Shown: positions 1-13,600 of the stretch, one piece after another
Numbering within the stretch: position 1 is the first letter of the stretch
Layout of the letters: every line of letters starts with the position of its first letter
Source: Breviolum minutum Mf 1.05b.01
Lineage: Eukaryota > Sar > Dinophyceae > Suessiales > Symbiodiniaceae
Assembly: GCA_000507305.1 (NCBI GenBank)
Contig: DF240853.1
Span: forward strand, 1 to 64,000
Length of the DNA stretch: 64,000 nt
Direction of reading: 5' to 3'
Notes under the pieces: generated by a model
The model's database searches: none
What the model was told of the DNA's origin: nothing
Seen by the model: only the letters and a program-made list of their open reading frames with translations
Translations under genes and position numbers: made by a program

Positions 1-258
1 GAGCAGTTTTGAATCGTAACCTTTGCACAGCATGCTTCAAATGGATGGGGGTCCCCCCAAGAATTCCTGGTCGCGGGCCTCTCTTCCAGTGTGGCTGGGA
101 AGTTCATACTTTGAACGTATTGCAGACATGAGAACATGACTTTCTCAATCTTTGACTATATATGTATATATAGTTTGGTTTTTATAAAAAAAACACCAAC
201 TGCGACCGTCCTCGAATAAGGAATGTCAACCTGTGTCCTGAAGCGCACTTTGCCACAG

Positions 259-3200
259 ACCAGCAGGTGGAAGATCAAACACAATCAGTCGTTCGCAGAA
301 GGTCCCAGACAGATCTGAGTTTGTCCGCTGTGGCGCCTGCGCCAGCACCAAGAGCCTACACACCTTTGACAACAGTCCGCCGGAGGATCAGAGTGGCCCA
401 TGATTTTCAATACGGACCTGAAGAATTTCAATGGCTACCAGTTTGGGCACACCTCATGCCAGTATTTTTGGCGCAATTCCACACCATTTTGGCCATGGTC
501 ATTTTTTCAAATGGCCTTGTCTACATCATGGGTTTGTGTGGTGAAGCTATCCGTCTTGATCGGAGTGAAGCTGGAGTCTTTTTCTGGCCTTTGCTGGAGG
601 CAGAAGTAGTTTGCAAGTAGGACAATGATCCATGGCAAGACCAAATCATTCTTGCTGTCCGGGTGAGTCAGCCCAAGTTGTTATTTCATTTAGTGAACTC
701 CACAGTCTTCGAAGATTGTCATTCGGCCTGGAAAACAGATACACTATAGTGAAAGTGGATGGTGCAACTCAGGTGACTTAGTAAGGGGCAATGATGAACC
801 AATACATGGGAGTTGCGCCATCTACTTTCCAGGTGGTATAAGAGTTGAATTTTGAACTTGGCAAGTGTGGCTGGAAGATGTTTGCTATTTTGTTTTCAGT
901 TTGGAAAGTCAATCGCATGCTTGAAAATAGCAACAGCTGTTTTCCACGGCCCGTTTTCCACCAAGCAATCTATATCCAAAATGGAGGTTCCCCAAAATCA
1001 GCGTGTTTGTTCAAACCCCAAAAAATAAGACATAATTAGCCTACATGCCATCGCTACCTTAAAGTTTGTTTTTTTTTCAGAACCCCCGGCCCTCCCCCAT
1101 AAGGGGGTGGGAGAGGGTGGGATGTCTTGTGAAAAACTTCGGCTTTTTTAAAGGGGAGGAACCTTCATCACGTTTGAGTCATGAAAAAAGGGCCCCTGGT
1201 TGTGGTTGTTTAGGTTATTTAGGGAAATAGTACTACACAGCTCCCTGGGGATTACAATAAGACCCATTGTAAGGATTCTTTTTAAAACAACCATTACAAT
1301 GGAAATTCAGATTGTTTTTTTTTCATGGCTCATTTGGCCGAATGTGGAGTCGCTGCAGCTATGCAGCTGAATTTTCACGCCGCAGCCAGCGCAGTATGCC
1401 AGCGCTGTGGCATGCAGCTCAATTAGTTCATCGCCCGAAGAAATGTTCAGTTCCACTGTCGTTGGATAGTGGGTCTGAAAGTTCCCTGAGGTCGAAGAAA
1501 AGAGAGAAACGAAGACAAAAAGAAAGAAGGAATCATGCAGCGGCTTCAATCAATGCAGGATATTCATGGATATTTATATCTTTTCTTTGTTGTCAGTTGG
1601 CGTATTGAAAATAGATAAAATAGGAGTCGTAGCTGTTTATTCTAGTTGGTTTTAAGAATTTTCCACTGCACCAGACATTGTGTTTTTTGTTGGCTTCTTC
1701 TTGCTCCACAGATCTTTTGTGGAAACTTTGGGGAGTGACCCATACGCCATGCCACAGTTACCAGCCACGATGACTGGCTCACTACCCTCGTCGCTTAAAA
1801 ATGATCACTTGAAAAGCTTGAAATGTGAAGTCTCCTTTTGTATATGTTGAGAACCTTGTGAAAAAACATTTATATCTACCCTAACCTTCTANGAACCTCG
1901 GTTTTACTAGCAAACCCTGGATGTTTTAAAGGTTTGGAAGCTCAAGGTATATATACAATGATGTCGTAACCCTTCAGGTTTGTCATCCTTGGAAAAGAAT
2001 TGCTAACTATTTGTTACCCCCTGGAAAATTAATATGTCCCCCGAAAATCACTGGTTGGAAGATGTATTTCCTATTGAAATAGCCCCCTTTTTTAGGGGGT
2101 GTACCCCAAAAAAGACAATCTTATCCTTGGCAAGCCTTCACATGGGGTGTCTAAAGTCCCAAAAGATTCATCCGGCGATTCCACAGAGGTGTCAACGTCA
2201 AGGTTCCTTGGGGGGGATGGAGAGTCGAGTGTCCATGGGGTTCCAGAAAATCAGCGCATCTTAGTTTTTCGGGTGAATCATTTTTAGGTTCAAGGACTCC
2301 TTGTGTTTGTTTAAGTTATATATCGGTGTTTTTTTTTAAACGGATTTTTTAAAAATGGTAAATCACAATTAAACCACCATTTCGGGAAGATGGTTTTTTA
2401 AAGGAAATCAAAGGCTCTGTTCTTTGCGTGGGTGTCATATGGTGTCACGTACCTTGTTTCACTCAGATGGACATTAGACTATAGTAGTATTTTATTTGAA
2501 TCATGTTGAAATGAATGGCTATGTATTGAATGAGTACAGTGACGATCTATTATTGTGGCTTCTGTATACTTTCAAATATACACGATTTTGACCTGGTGTC
2601 CGACATATTTGATACTACACAAGAGTACACATGATTTGTACCTGCTGTAGAGGACAAAAAAAACGATCCTGTGCATAGACTTTTATATGTACTGCTGTAT
2701 ACACGCCTTCATTTTTGACGTAAATCCATAGGCGTTTCTGCAAAATGGAAAACGGACCCGGATCGTTTGCACGACGAATCCGGCAAAACAAAAAAAAATC
2801 TCCGATGCCTTGGCATCCATGACAGGTTCTTGCAACGAGTCCGACTCATTTGAATGATTACAATTTTGAGTGAACAGATCACCCGAAGAATGAAGCTGAA
2901 CATTCAGCGTTAGATTTACTATTTGAGAGATACATCTTATAAAAATCCTCGGAGCTTCTTTTTCAGACGAGCTAGCTACGATCCCTGGTAACATTTGCAA
3001 AACAGACCGTAAAAAAAGACCATTCAAAGAGGCTGATTCTACAAAAAAGACTTCTCATCCTGTGAAGTGGTGGTTTTTCCAGGCACGGACCGTCCCACCA
3101 AAGCTCCCTGATGCAACGGACCGACGCACATCGGCGTCACAGAAAGTGCTTTCGAAGCATTTGGAACAGTTGAAAAACTGGCGCAAGGAAGGTAAAGTAC

Positions 3201-3904
3201 CATCCAGCCCAGTGGGGACCCCAAGGGCCATTGTGCGGCCTGAATGTTTGGTTTCGGGCTGGGGAGAAGTCGAGGTTTGGGGTTTTCGGATGCATTTCTT
3301 TGGGGATGGATGGTTTTTGTGTTGTTTTTGTTGTTGTAAGTCTTAGGTCTTCGGGATAGAAGATAAGATATGATGTTATGCTTTGAATGGTAGGGTAGTC
3401 ATTTCAATGACTTCCTCAGAGTGGGTGATACATTGATGCATGCATTAGATGAAAGTTGATACATGATATAGCATGGTGTTCATTCTATATTGCGCCTTCT
3501 CCATGTGCAGTTATTTCTACTTAGTTGCAGTGGTTGAAGTCTAAAAGAAGCTTTGTTTCTTGAAAAAACCCGACGAACGAACATTGGAATCATTAGAGTC
3601 GTTCCGACATAACAAAACGAGATAGATATATTTTTGTTCTTTTAAGCCCTGAACTTCATTAACATGGAAGCTGAAGAAAATCACCTCTAATTGAAAAGGA
3701 AAATCACCTTCATTTTTGTTGGGGTTCCATGTTAATTTTCAAGTGTGGTAAGCAGGAAGTTTTGTTTTCCTTCCATTTCCTTTTTCAATTTCAGAAACTG
3801 CCGGGGTCCAAATCTTCGTCGAGCCGAGGCGTTTTAAAGCCACCAAAACGCCCAACAACAACCACGCAACAAATTTCTCACAGCTTGGGAATCCGGCCTT
3901 TTAG
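259..3904 (+). CDS. 3' part of an unrecognised multi-exon gene
   Basis: Three exon-like blocks are visible. Block one starts after a CACAG acceptor at 259 and runs to about 392; it reads QVEDQTQSVVRRRSQTDL and onward, basic and then Ala/Pro rich. Block two is 3083-3191 (acceptor TTTTCCAG, donor GTAAAG) and reads ARTVPPKLPDATDRRTSASQ and on to a helical KHLEQLKNWRKE. Block three starts after TTTCAG at 3795. Joined in the phase left by block two it reads ETAGVQIFVEPRRFKATKT and stops at TAG 3902-3904. The matching phase of blocks two and three supports their being neighbours. Linking block one to them is a guess, because 2.7 kb lie between. A different frame of block three would stop at 3918-3920. 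I recognise no domain. The product looks basic and partly disordered. Confidence 0.4.
393..3082. other. non-coding, probably intronic
   Basis: T-rich sequence with short unconvincing ORFs. It holds an imperfect C-rich/G-rich hairpin at about 1090-1115 and a decayed family-1 inverted-repeat element at about 2015-2103 (left end TACCCCCTGGAAAATTAATA, right end weak). There is one ambiguous base at 1892. No gene is supported. Confidence 0.45.
2015..2103. repeat. decayed family-1 inverted-repeat element
   Basis: The left end resembles the family-1 terminus, and the middle (GAAGATGTATTTCCTATTGA) is nearly identical to the interior of the better copy at 32003-32109. The right terminus is weak (AGGGGGTGTA). 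Confidence 0.45.
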
Positions 3905-4898
3905 AAGAAAGTCATCTTGAGAATGTTAGGAATCAAACACTTTCCAGGCTCAATGTGAATGCTGGAAATCCAACTATGAATCTGTTGATGTTTTCTTATC
4001 TTACTTGGCCAATGGCTAAACGGCTTAAACTTTTTGGGATTACCAAATTCAAACTTTTATTTCAGGGTCCATTGGCTAAGTGAGTTATAGTTAAGGTACG
4101 ATGTTTTTTCCAGTCAAGCTGATCATTCATGATTTACACACCCCTAGTTTTCATGGCTGGAATAGCCATGATGTGATTTTATTTGTCCCACGGGGATGAA
4201 TACCTACTGCCGCCATGGCAATATGGGTAGCTAGCATGTGTAATATGCCGGTTTTGTTGGGATGATACGTCCCAATGATGGGGGCCAAATCATCATCCAA
4301 TGCACAGTAAGAGATTGGAGTCGGGTTTGTTCCATGTGTATGTAGGTCGGTAAAAGATCTCAGAAACCACCCCACTTACGGATTGTTCGGTTTTTTTTCT
4401 CGAAAAAAATGGAGGGAAAAACTGAGGTTTTGGCAACTTGAATAATTATTGTTGATGTTCACCCCGTTTTTATTGGGGAGAAAAATCTCTCCAAAAATTT
4501 GACGAAGAACACGCCTCTAGTTTTTCTTCAATGGGTGGGTGGGAAGTTCAAAAAAAAACACCAACGAGAGGTTCACGATGGTTTGGTGATTGAACAACTT
4601 CACCTTTTTCAGTTGCTTTCCGGCCATCAACGGCCGTTGGAAATGCCTACGTTGTTTGTTGTAAATAACGCGTGGTGAAACAAAATCAAGTTAGGGGGGT
4701 TCCGGGGTCCAAGTTCGGGGGGGGGCCCGGTCAACACTTTTTGTGGTGAATTGTCCCCCTTTTTGGGATTTTTCCATTAAATTCGCAAACACACCTTGTA
4801 GATATAGTTACCAAAAACCATCCTAAAACTAAGAGAATGGTTGGATCCAAGTTCCCTTTCGGGCCTGACCTGGACAACTACCTCCATTGGATTTTGAG

Positions 4899-5024
4899 GT
4901 ACCGACCTTGCCACTGGTGGTCAAACGAGATGATGCTCCCAGAGTCAAAACGAGCAAAGTCTGGAAGCCTGAAAGGATTCCAAAGAGACACATGGATGGA
5001 TACACCGAAACAGGGACAATATGA
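4899..5024 (+). CDS. candidate terminal exon of an unrecognised gene
   Basis: After a TTTTGAG acceptor, an open frame of 41 codons runs to TGA at 5022-5024 and reads VPTLPLVVKRDDAPRVKTSK and on to VWKPERIPKRHMDGYTETG. Composition and hydrophobic spacing look protein-like. Two other frames are also partly open, so this is only a candidate. It lies downstream of the stop at 3904 and would belong to a separate gene or to an alternative 3' end. Confidence 0.35.
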   Translation, partial: VPTLPLVVKRDDAPRVKTSKVWKPERIPKRHMDGYTETGTI

Positions 5025-6266
5025 AGACGAAATGGATCCGAAATGGGTTTGTTTATGGTTTTCTTCTTCATGGTTTTTGATCATTGAATGATGTGGTGGT
5101 TACAAAGTCCTTGTTCGCGACTTCTTTTTGTAAATGAACTCCGAATTAGGACGCACTTGACTTTTCTCAAATTTTCCACCGTTGAACTGCAACGCTAGAC
5201 CTACTTGCAAGTTTTGGCCTGTAAGAAATTTGAAATTTTAGATGAGTCTGCGGACTTGCAGACTCGATTTCTCAACATGTCAGACCAGAAACCTCTATTT
5301 TGGGAGGGTGGGTGCCCCTAAGCTGCCCCTATTTAAAAAAAGAGTGCGATTTTTCGCTTCGCTTGCGACATGGAGATCTGTAAAGAATCAGTGACTTCAT
5401 GAAGCCAAAAAACATAGTTGACTCAAGTGGGGAACCCAGAAAAGCCATTGCTTAGTCTTGAGATTTGTGAAAATAGTGCTATATATAGATTATATCGTGC
5501 ATTTTTAAATGAATTCTTGAGTATACACCGCATGGAACTCAACTACCATCAACAAAAATATTCTGAATCTTAGAAATTGGAGCTCAACAGAAGGGTGTTT
5601 AATACGTTTTTACTAAATTACAGTTCGTTGGATATTATGTATATATATATATATGCCTGTATGATTATATATATGTGTCCAAAACGTTTGGAATTTTATT
5701 TTTTTCTCAAAAATTCACATCCAAAACCCACCCAACTTGACCTTCGGGGCATGACCGAGGTCACAACTTCCAAGGTGGGGATGACGAAAAATGGCGAAAA
5801 ATTGCGAAAAATGGATCCATATTTCAATGGGAGCAATGAACAAAGAAAACCTGGTGGGTTGGGTATTATAGGGGATGACATCCTACCCATGGTATATAGG
5901 GCTTCTAATAATTTATAAGGATCCCAAAAAAACCAACCAGGATTCAATGGAAAGTAATAAGGGTGTTTTTTTCGTGGCTCAATTGATTTATGTTTTGAAA
6001 TGCACGATAGATACAAGGTTGATCCCTCACTAATTCACATGAAATGTCATGTATTTCCTATATTTTGTGGATGGTTTACCTATAACATACCCTGAGACTC
6101 TAAAGGCTGCAACTATACCAAACATTCACAGATATCGAAATTATATTCAACATTGGGTTCCGACAGTTCTCAGAACAGATATTCATATATGGGTTTTGCC
6201 CCCCCCCAATATATGTCCACACCATTGCCCTCCAGCTGTCATTTTTTTTCATCTCAACTCACCATG
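5025..6266. other. intergenic, no gene seen
   Basis: AT-rich spacer between the plus-strand exons and the 3' end of the giant minus-strand gene. It contains short TA runs at about 5637-5675. Short ORFs on both strands (for example about 5577-5918 and 5696-6016) overlap one another and have no coding look. Confidence 0.4.
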
Positions 6267-9200
6267 TCATCGACGACGACCACTGCCCTGAACATGCCCC
6301 CTCAATCGAAGAGACCATCGGGCAAGAACCCTAACTTCTAGAAGACGTCGGTGCACAGCCCGACACAAACCTTTGATTGTTCCGATACAATCTTCATCCA
6401 TAAAACAGTGATATTTGCGACAATTGTATTTTTCCTTGTGCATGAAGTAGTTTAGCTCCTGAAATGCCTCGGCGAGCCAGAATGGACCATCCCTGGGGGT
6501 GGAATATATAGCATCCCTCTAAACAAAATAAGATCACCATAGTCACCTTAAAATTGAAGGGACATTCAAAACAACAAAAGCTAGTGTGTCATTCAGGGTG
6601 CATGATGTTTAGGCTTCATCGGCCAACGCAATGATCCCCGACGCTGATGGCTTGTTGAAATCAATGAATATCGATCCAAAAACCTGACGTGTGGATGCAA
6701 ATTTTGAAAACATCAACGTAAATTTCGATAACACAAACCAAAGCGTTAGAAAAAATCAACATGCTTGGACATAATAATGGATGAGTAACTTCAAGCTGGT
6801 GTTCCAAATGCTGTCAGCTTGTTCATGCGATAAGTATCGACCAGCACGTTCGATTTGGATAAACCACGTACAAAGCTCCGCCACAGTCCCATGGGCCATA
6901 AGTAAATCAGCTGGTATACTGTCGGGATCCATACTGTTGCAAAGGTCAGCCAACATACTTTGTAAACAAGCCATCATCAATCTCCCAGCGTAGGCTTTGA
7001 TACGTAGCTCTGGAAATTCCCCAGTTTTTACCAATATCAATGCTGCACAGATCGGGTGCTGATAGTGCCTGGGGGGTTATCTAATATTAAACAAAACTGA
7101 TCATGTTTCACCCATTTTTTTTCAAAACACATATTTATGCATTTTTCCTGTAGTTTGGGGTTGAACACAAAGCCAAGCGGCCGGATGCCATTGCCACGGC
7201 ACCATGCATTGAACTTGTGGGTGAGCAAGGCCAGCTTGGCAGACAGGGTGGAACCTGGATCACCTCAGGGAGTGATGGGGCAGAGGTTGAGCAACACAGT
7301 TACAACGGGTGTGTGACCTACCATGCCTTAAAAGAAAAACAAGATTTATTCACCAAAATAGTTCGTGATCAAGCGACCCAGTTGGCCGTAGTCATCCAGG
7401 GTATATATCGCTGATGCGTTCACCCACTGTACCAAACCGAGGTTGACCACGTGCATAGAACAAAATCGAATCATGTTGGGGGACCAGCCATTCACACAAC
7501 ATATGGGATTTACATATCCTCCCAGACACTGTAGATAGAACCGTGGGATAGAGAATCGCTCAAAGTGTTCCATTTGGCGGAAGTTTGTGAACCTGTAGTT
7601 TGGAATCGAAGTATATTAATGTAAAAAAAAATATATAAATGTTTTTGGTTTTTGGTGCCCCCAAAAAAAGGAAACACATCACATTGAATAAAACATACAT
7701 TTGAAGGGCCCAGCTACTGATGTCTTCCAGCTTTCTTAGATGCCTTGCAAAAATGGCATAGATCAATCCTTTTGTATGATCGCTGGAAACCAAACAGTTC
7801 AAGCAACCACTTCCAATCGCCACGGCATTCCACCAGTGCATAGCCTAATCGTCGAATCGAACATTAAACAATATAAGTTATATATATACCTCCCATTTGC
7901 AAATTCCAGCAACATTACCCCAGTAGTGGAAAAGAAAACATATTAGTTCTCAAATCAGAAGCGATGAGTAAATGATTTGCCAGACTTCCGGCTCCTTACA
8001 CGGTCAAGATCCTCTCCGAATGGTCCACATGAAGGATATATGCCATTGTAGGCCACCTCCAGTCAAGTATCAGTAGCACAGTCTATTTGAAATAACGGTT
8101 GCCCACCCCATTCAGTCATGCGTAATGTAACATTTAATTTGTTTGTTTGTTCGATTGATTCCAACCTTGAGTTCCCAATCTCTAATCTAAGGGCCAAGAG
8201 TCATTTAGTGACCATGCACAAACACGCATCACCGGGTCCAATGTGCATGGACCAATAACTAGCTCATGACGTAGGACAAAAAAGACGAACCGAGAAAGAT
8301 CCAAACCTCGTTTACACATGCAGGGCGTGCAGCAATATAGTAGTCTAAATAGATTTCTATGTAATGTATCGTATTCAAATCTAATTCAATTTAAACATAT
8401 AGATATATGTATATATATGTATTTATATCAAGTCTAGAAAAGGTAAATGAAGGAAAGAAACGTTCGACCTTCTGGAGAACATAGCTAAGCAAACAGACTA
8501 CCACCTTTGACCCTGCAAGGGTGTACTTCGCATCGTCTCCGCTCAAACCTATTGGAATATGAGAACGTTCATCACAAGCAGGATGACGTGGTTCAAAATA
8601 GGAAGATGCATGATCCCAGAATTTGGCCACTTCTACTGGTTCCCACGCTATCTTTTGATGGTCCTTAGCTAGTACAGTTCATCAAAAAACAAGTTACCAA
8701 AATCCAAGTTGATTTGTTTTCTTTGAGGGAAAAACATATCACGTACTAGCAAAAAAACACAAATTAAACGAACTCAGAGGTACGGTGAGATAGTTCAGCA
8801 GCTCATGAGGCAATATCATTGGCACACGCATTCGTGTAATGGCATTGGCTTCGACTGATGTTACATCCTTGATCTGAATCTCCACTTGATAGAAATCCTT
8901 TGGGTGCAGATCCGTTAACGTTGGATTTGTTGTTCCGTTATCAATGTTAAAATCTATGGGAGTCATACCCCACCACCAAAAAAGCAAACACACCAAGTTT
9001 CTAGAGGAAGGTCTAGGAGACGGTAAAGGTCTCTTTCACAATTTGCAGGGTAGCGACCGCTACATCCAATCTTGGCAATGTTCTTGGTCAATGTGCTGCA
9101 GGCACCATTCGATTCCTGCAAGATGGCCGTGATGAAGGCGACCGGTGGAACATCGTGTGTGGTATTTTTTTTCATATATATACACATGAAATACCATAAT

Positions 9201-10620
9201 TTAGCGATTGCAACTCTCGAGATATTTTTTTTTGCACTCCCAAATCCAACCGATCTAGCGGTCCTGCACCGCTGCAGCTGCAGCTTTCTGAATATCCGCC
9301 ACAGAGCTTGCCTAATCAGTTTTTCTTTGGAAATCATGTTTGTATAGTTTGTTATATTCATCGTGTTGATGACATGATATCGTATAGCCAATTCGATGGA
9401 ACCACATGAATAGTATTTGTAACAGCTGCGTTCAAGTCTTTAAGTTTAAATGCTGTCAGGCCACAGCACGGCCAATAGTGGACAGAAGATGTTCTGCTAG
9501 CGATGTATCTGCGTGGGGCCATTTTTGTCGGCATGGCAGTGCTCTATATATATATATATATCTATTTTATGTAAATATATATATATATACATGTGAGAAT
9601 GATCTGGAAAACTGAGAAACCTGATGTATATAAATTAAGTAAATATATATATATATAAATATATTTAGTACATGATCAAACTGTCATCACCCCAGGAGAT
9701 CCACCAGTGTGCCCTTTCGCATGGAGCTGGTCGCGGGCGTTCTCACGACGAGGAGCTGTGCGTAGATCGCACAGTGGGTCCCGAGCACATCCCCAAAGAG
9801 CCAGATGAACAAACATAATTTTCATTGTTGAAATATAAAGCTTAAGTTGGGGATGTAAGAAAAAATGAATTGGTTTGTTCATCCTCTCCCATAGCAATGG
9901 CTTCAGGTTCAGATGAAATAGGCAACTAGAAATCCAACATCTTCATCGCCACACGCTGCTGAAATGCCCTTGACATACATTCACACTAGTTGATGGGTTG
10001 TTAAAACAAAAAACAACTAATATGACCAGTGTTGATCAAGTTTGGGTTGGGCCCCAGGTCTATGCATGTGGCTTGATTCAAAATCAAATCTGGTGAGTTC
10101 AGGATTTACTCATTGGCAATTGCCAATGCTTTGGCCTTTGCCTTTGCTTTACCCTTAGCCTTAGCCTGTTTGGGGAGCAAACCTCTCACAGACTTTGCTG
10201 CAACCTGATAGACTGCAATCGCACTCACAAGGATCCGAGTAGGTTCCGTCAGACCTTCTCCCATAATCCCTTTGGATAGTTCCTCCTGCGCAATGAGTTC
10301 TTTGATGGGAACTGCAGCAAGATTCCACATTTTTCCTTTATCATATCTTAATATTTATATATATATATATCTATTTTTGATTTATGAAGCCAGGTGACAA
10401 ACACATATGTAAATGTAATTATATTCATCAACCGGACTAGCCTCCAGCAATTTTCGAGCTTCTTCGATAGTAGCCAAGTGAATACCGACATCAGCAATAG
10501 CTGCGGTTTTCATACCATGCGGCCTGATCAGGAGCTCACGAGTTTGCACATGTGGGAATTGTTTGTAGAGGCCGGGATTGTTGAAAATTGACTCAGTGCT
10601 GGACACACCAGCGGAAGTAA
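6267..10620 (-). CDS. giant gene, conserved C-terminal part, possibly transposase-like
   Basis: Key exons: about 10390-10620 (NNPGLYKQFPHVQTRELLIR); about 10105-10330, ending in a KAKGKAKAKAK tail; about 9000-9150 (NCERDLYRLLDLPLETW); about 8780-8905 (RMRVPMILPHELLNYL); about 8465-8635 (PIGLSGDDAKYTLAGSKVVV); about 7985-8060 (YNGIYPSCGPFGEDLDRVRS); about 7880-7925 (FHYWGNVAGICKWE); about 7705-7850 (VECRGDWKWLLELFGFQRSY, then LCHFCKASKKAG); about 7340-7575 (GWSPNMIRFCSMHVVNLGL); about 7150-7320 (LTHKFNAWCRGNGIRPLGF); about 6780-7040 (AYAGRLMMACLQSMLADLCN); about 6590-6660; and a last exon 6267 to about 6500 (KYHCFMDEDCIGTIKGL, end HVQGSGRRR). Conserved Asp (GDDA, RGDW) and His (SMHVVN) positions and a CxxC recall cut-and-paste transposases, but this is inference only. 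The match to the dinoflagellate family is strong from memory. Confidence 0.65.
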
Positions 10621-13600
10621 GGACGGCATCCCAACCTAAAAGTCATTTGGTTTCCAAAATCTCAGATAAAACCTATGTGAAGTTGCAGGGTTGCATCGAT
10701 ATCAACGACAAGTAACTTTTGATCTCCAGGATAAGGGATGATGATTTGGCCAGTGCCTTGATGAAACAAAACAAGATTAAGACTAAATTCATCTATATGG
10801 GAAAGATTCATGCAAACCACACATTGCTATTAAGATACAGCTTTTGCTTCTTGGTCCGGTGTTTTGGCTTTGGGAACTTTAGTCTCCTTCGGTTCCTTCG
10901 GTTCCTTCGGATCCTTCCTGTCCTTCCCATTTTTCTTGCGGTCATCACCATGCCCTTCAGAACCATTCAGGGCCCCATTCTGACGACCCTGCTCTGATTG
11001 ATTTTCACCAGAATGGGAAAGGTTCGTCTTGATCTGGAAGCTATTGGGCGCCATAGATCCAGGATCACGCCTTAAGATCAAACTGATGATAACACCACCA
11101 TTATATATAATACAATCTCAAACATCGATACTTCTCAATTTTATGGGATTGGTTCATTTAGCAGACTAAGATTTGTACATGAACTCTTTGGCAGCCGAAT
11201 TGGAAACTTCGGTCCGTTTGGTCATCTCAAGGCTTTGCTTCACAGACTCTACGGAAGACTCCGATGTTGAGTCCCAACAAAGAAACATCTTGAGGTCCTG
11301 CAAACGGTACCCATTAATTGGAGAATCAACACACGTTAACATATACAAGAAAGAACCAAAACAATTCCCAAATCCCAATCATCAAAATCCCTATCATCAA
11401 AATCCTGCAGCCGAGAGGTCCTTGACTTCAGGATGAAATTGGAATAACCCATCCAGCTCCTTGGCTACGATGCAGGGTGGGACACCGGCATGGGCACTAA
11501 TTATAATTTATAAGAACACGTTTCGGTTCCAGCTGATGGTTTGGGTATATGTGTTTAGAGGCAAGATTCTTTTTGCTTCACGATCCCATTGACAAGGGCT
11601 TCATTGCGGTGATACTTGAGTAAGAGATCCTGAGCATCAGTGCAGAGTTTTTCGCCATATAATTAGGTATGGTATGGGGTGATGGGAACAACATGGCCAA
11701 TCATATGCAATTCAGATTGTTTAGATACTGGGCATATATGTAAATAGACAAAGTCACTTCTCTGGAAAACAGCTTGTAGTCGCCACGACGTTGGTGCTCC
11801 CTAGATGCTCGCATATTGGCAACAAGTTCCGATAGTCCCCAATCTTCATTGCTTTGGATGAACTCCTCGTAAAGCTGCCAGCGCTCTTTCTGGCTAGCTT
11901 TTTTGCCTTAGATATATATGGTTTTCGGATGAACTCTACATAAATACGGTTTGATTATTCGATATTTATATATATATATATGTAACAATATGGAATTAAG
12001 TTGAAGCATGTCACCTTTGGCGGCAATTTCTTTGTACTTTGCCACAATCTCCGGTGGACACTTTGAACCTTAGTGGATCGAACATGTTATATCGCTCACA
12101 AAAAATAATGGTACATATTGCATGGTGTGTCGTTGATATTTTTTCTAAATGCATGACAATGAACTTCGGATTGATCTGTAGAATCGCATGTAGGAATTCT
12201 TCAAAGCACGAATAGCTTCGGTATCACACTCATCCATCACATCAGAGTCCCCATCGATGGGTGTCCCATCCAAGCTTTCTCCATCACCAGGACTAGTGGC
12301 AGGGGTATTGACTATGCATGGGGGAAGAGTTTTGTCAATGGGTGGAGTAGAAGCCACCAAATCAATGGTTGTTTTGCGGTTCAGCGCTGACACAACATCA
12401 TTCGGAGTTGGTGTGTTTTGCAGAACAGGTGTATCGACCTTCATCAGCATAAGGGGGGGCATTTGTTCAGCACCAATGTCAACTTTAGGTGACCCCCCAT
12501 GAACCAAAATAGCATCCTCAACCTTTGATGGTGGTACATTACAATTGGGAGGGCTGGGCTGTGCAGGCTCCACTGCTTTGGCATCCTCTGGCAGCTGAGG
12601 AGGCGGTGGGGATACAGCTGGTGAATCAACAGGTTGACCTTGAGCATCCTCCAAATGTTCCCCCACAGCGGTGTTTACTGAATCGGTGACTTCAATAACT
12701 TCCTTGGCATCATTCGTTTCAGTTTGATCACCCCCACCAGTTTCATGTTGGTTAAGAGACTCAGTGGCAGCCTGAGTGGCGGCCAAACTGCTATCGACAA
12801 GGGTGTCTGTCAAAGTTGGCTCAGTGGCTACAGGCTGGCTAGGCTTGGGTCTCTCAAATTGTTTCCAAAAGGACTTGTAACGATCAGTACTGCTAGTACA
12901 ATCCTGATTCTGGGGCAACGCAGGCTCGGGTTTGCTCTGATCAGTCTTATTTGGGTCAGCTGTGTCACCGGTACCCGATGTCATCATTACAACATCATTG
13001 CTGGTACCACCAAGATGCCCCGCCACAACCTTTTGTAGCATCTCCCCAAGACAAGCCGAATTGGATTTCAGGATGGGATTCTCCATGAGCTGTTGCAAAG
13101 CTTTCGCCACCTACAAAAAAAAGGGCTTCATTATGTTATATAAAAAAGATACAAAACATATAAATATGAATTCACAACCGAGTTCATATATACCATGCCT
13201 CATCTGGACAGGCTACCCATGGGGAAGCATTCGCACCACCGTATTGAGGTAAGGGTGGAACCATAGAAGGCTGTGGAGCAGAGTTGATATCAGTACCGTC
13301 CTCACAATCATTCAAGCAAGATATCAATATGTTTTTTTAATGCAGTACCCCAACGGCACAAACACCCGAGTTGAGAGCCAAGTCACATTAATATTGACTG
13401 TCACCTTTTCTTGACCTCCACCAGGCACTGGCACACCAGCAGCCTCAAAGGCTACGAATGGGAAACAGTTGGGGCAGCAGTTTGGGGATGTCGACATATA
13501 TATATATTAAAAGAATCTAATTAATGATTATATATATATAATAGTTTTCTGGATATATATATATATATATATGTATATATTTTTTAATCCAAGTAACCTC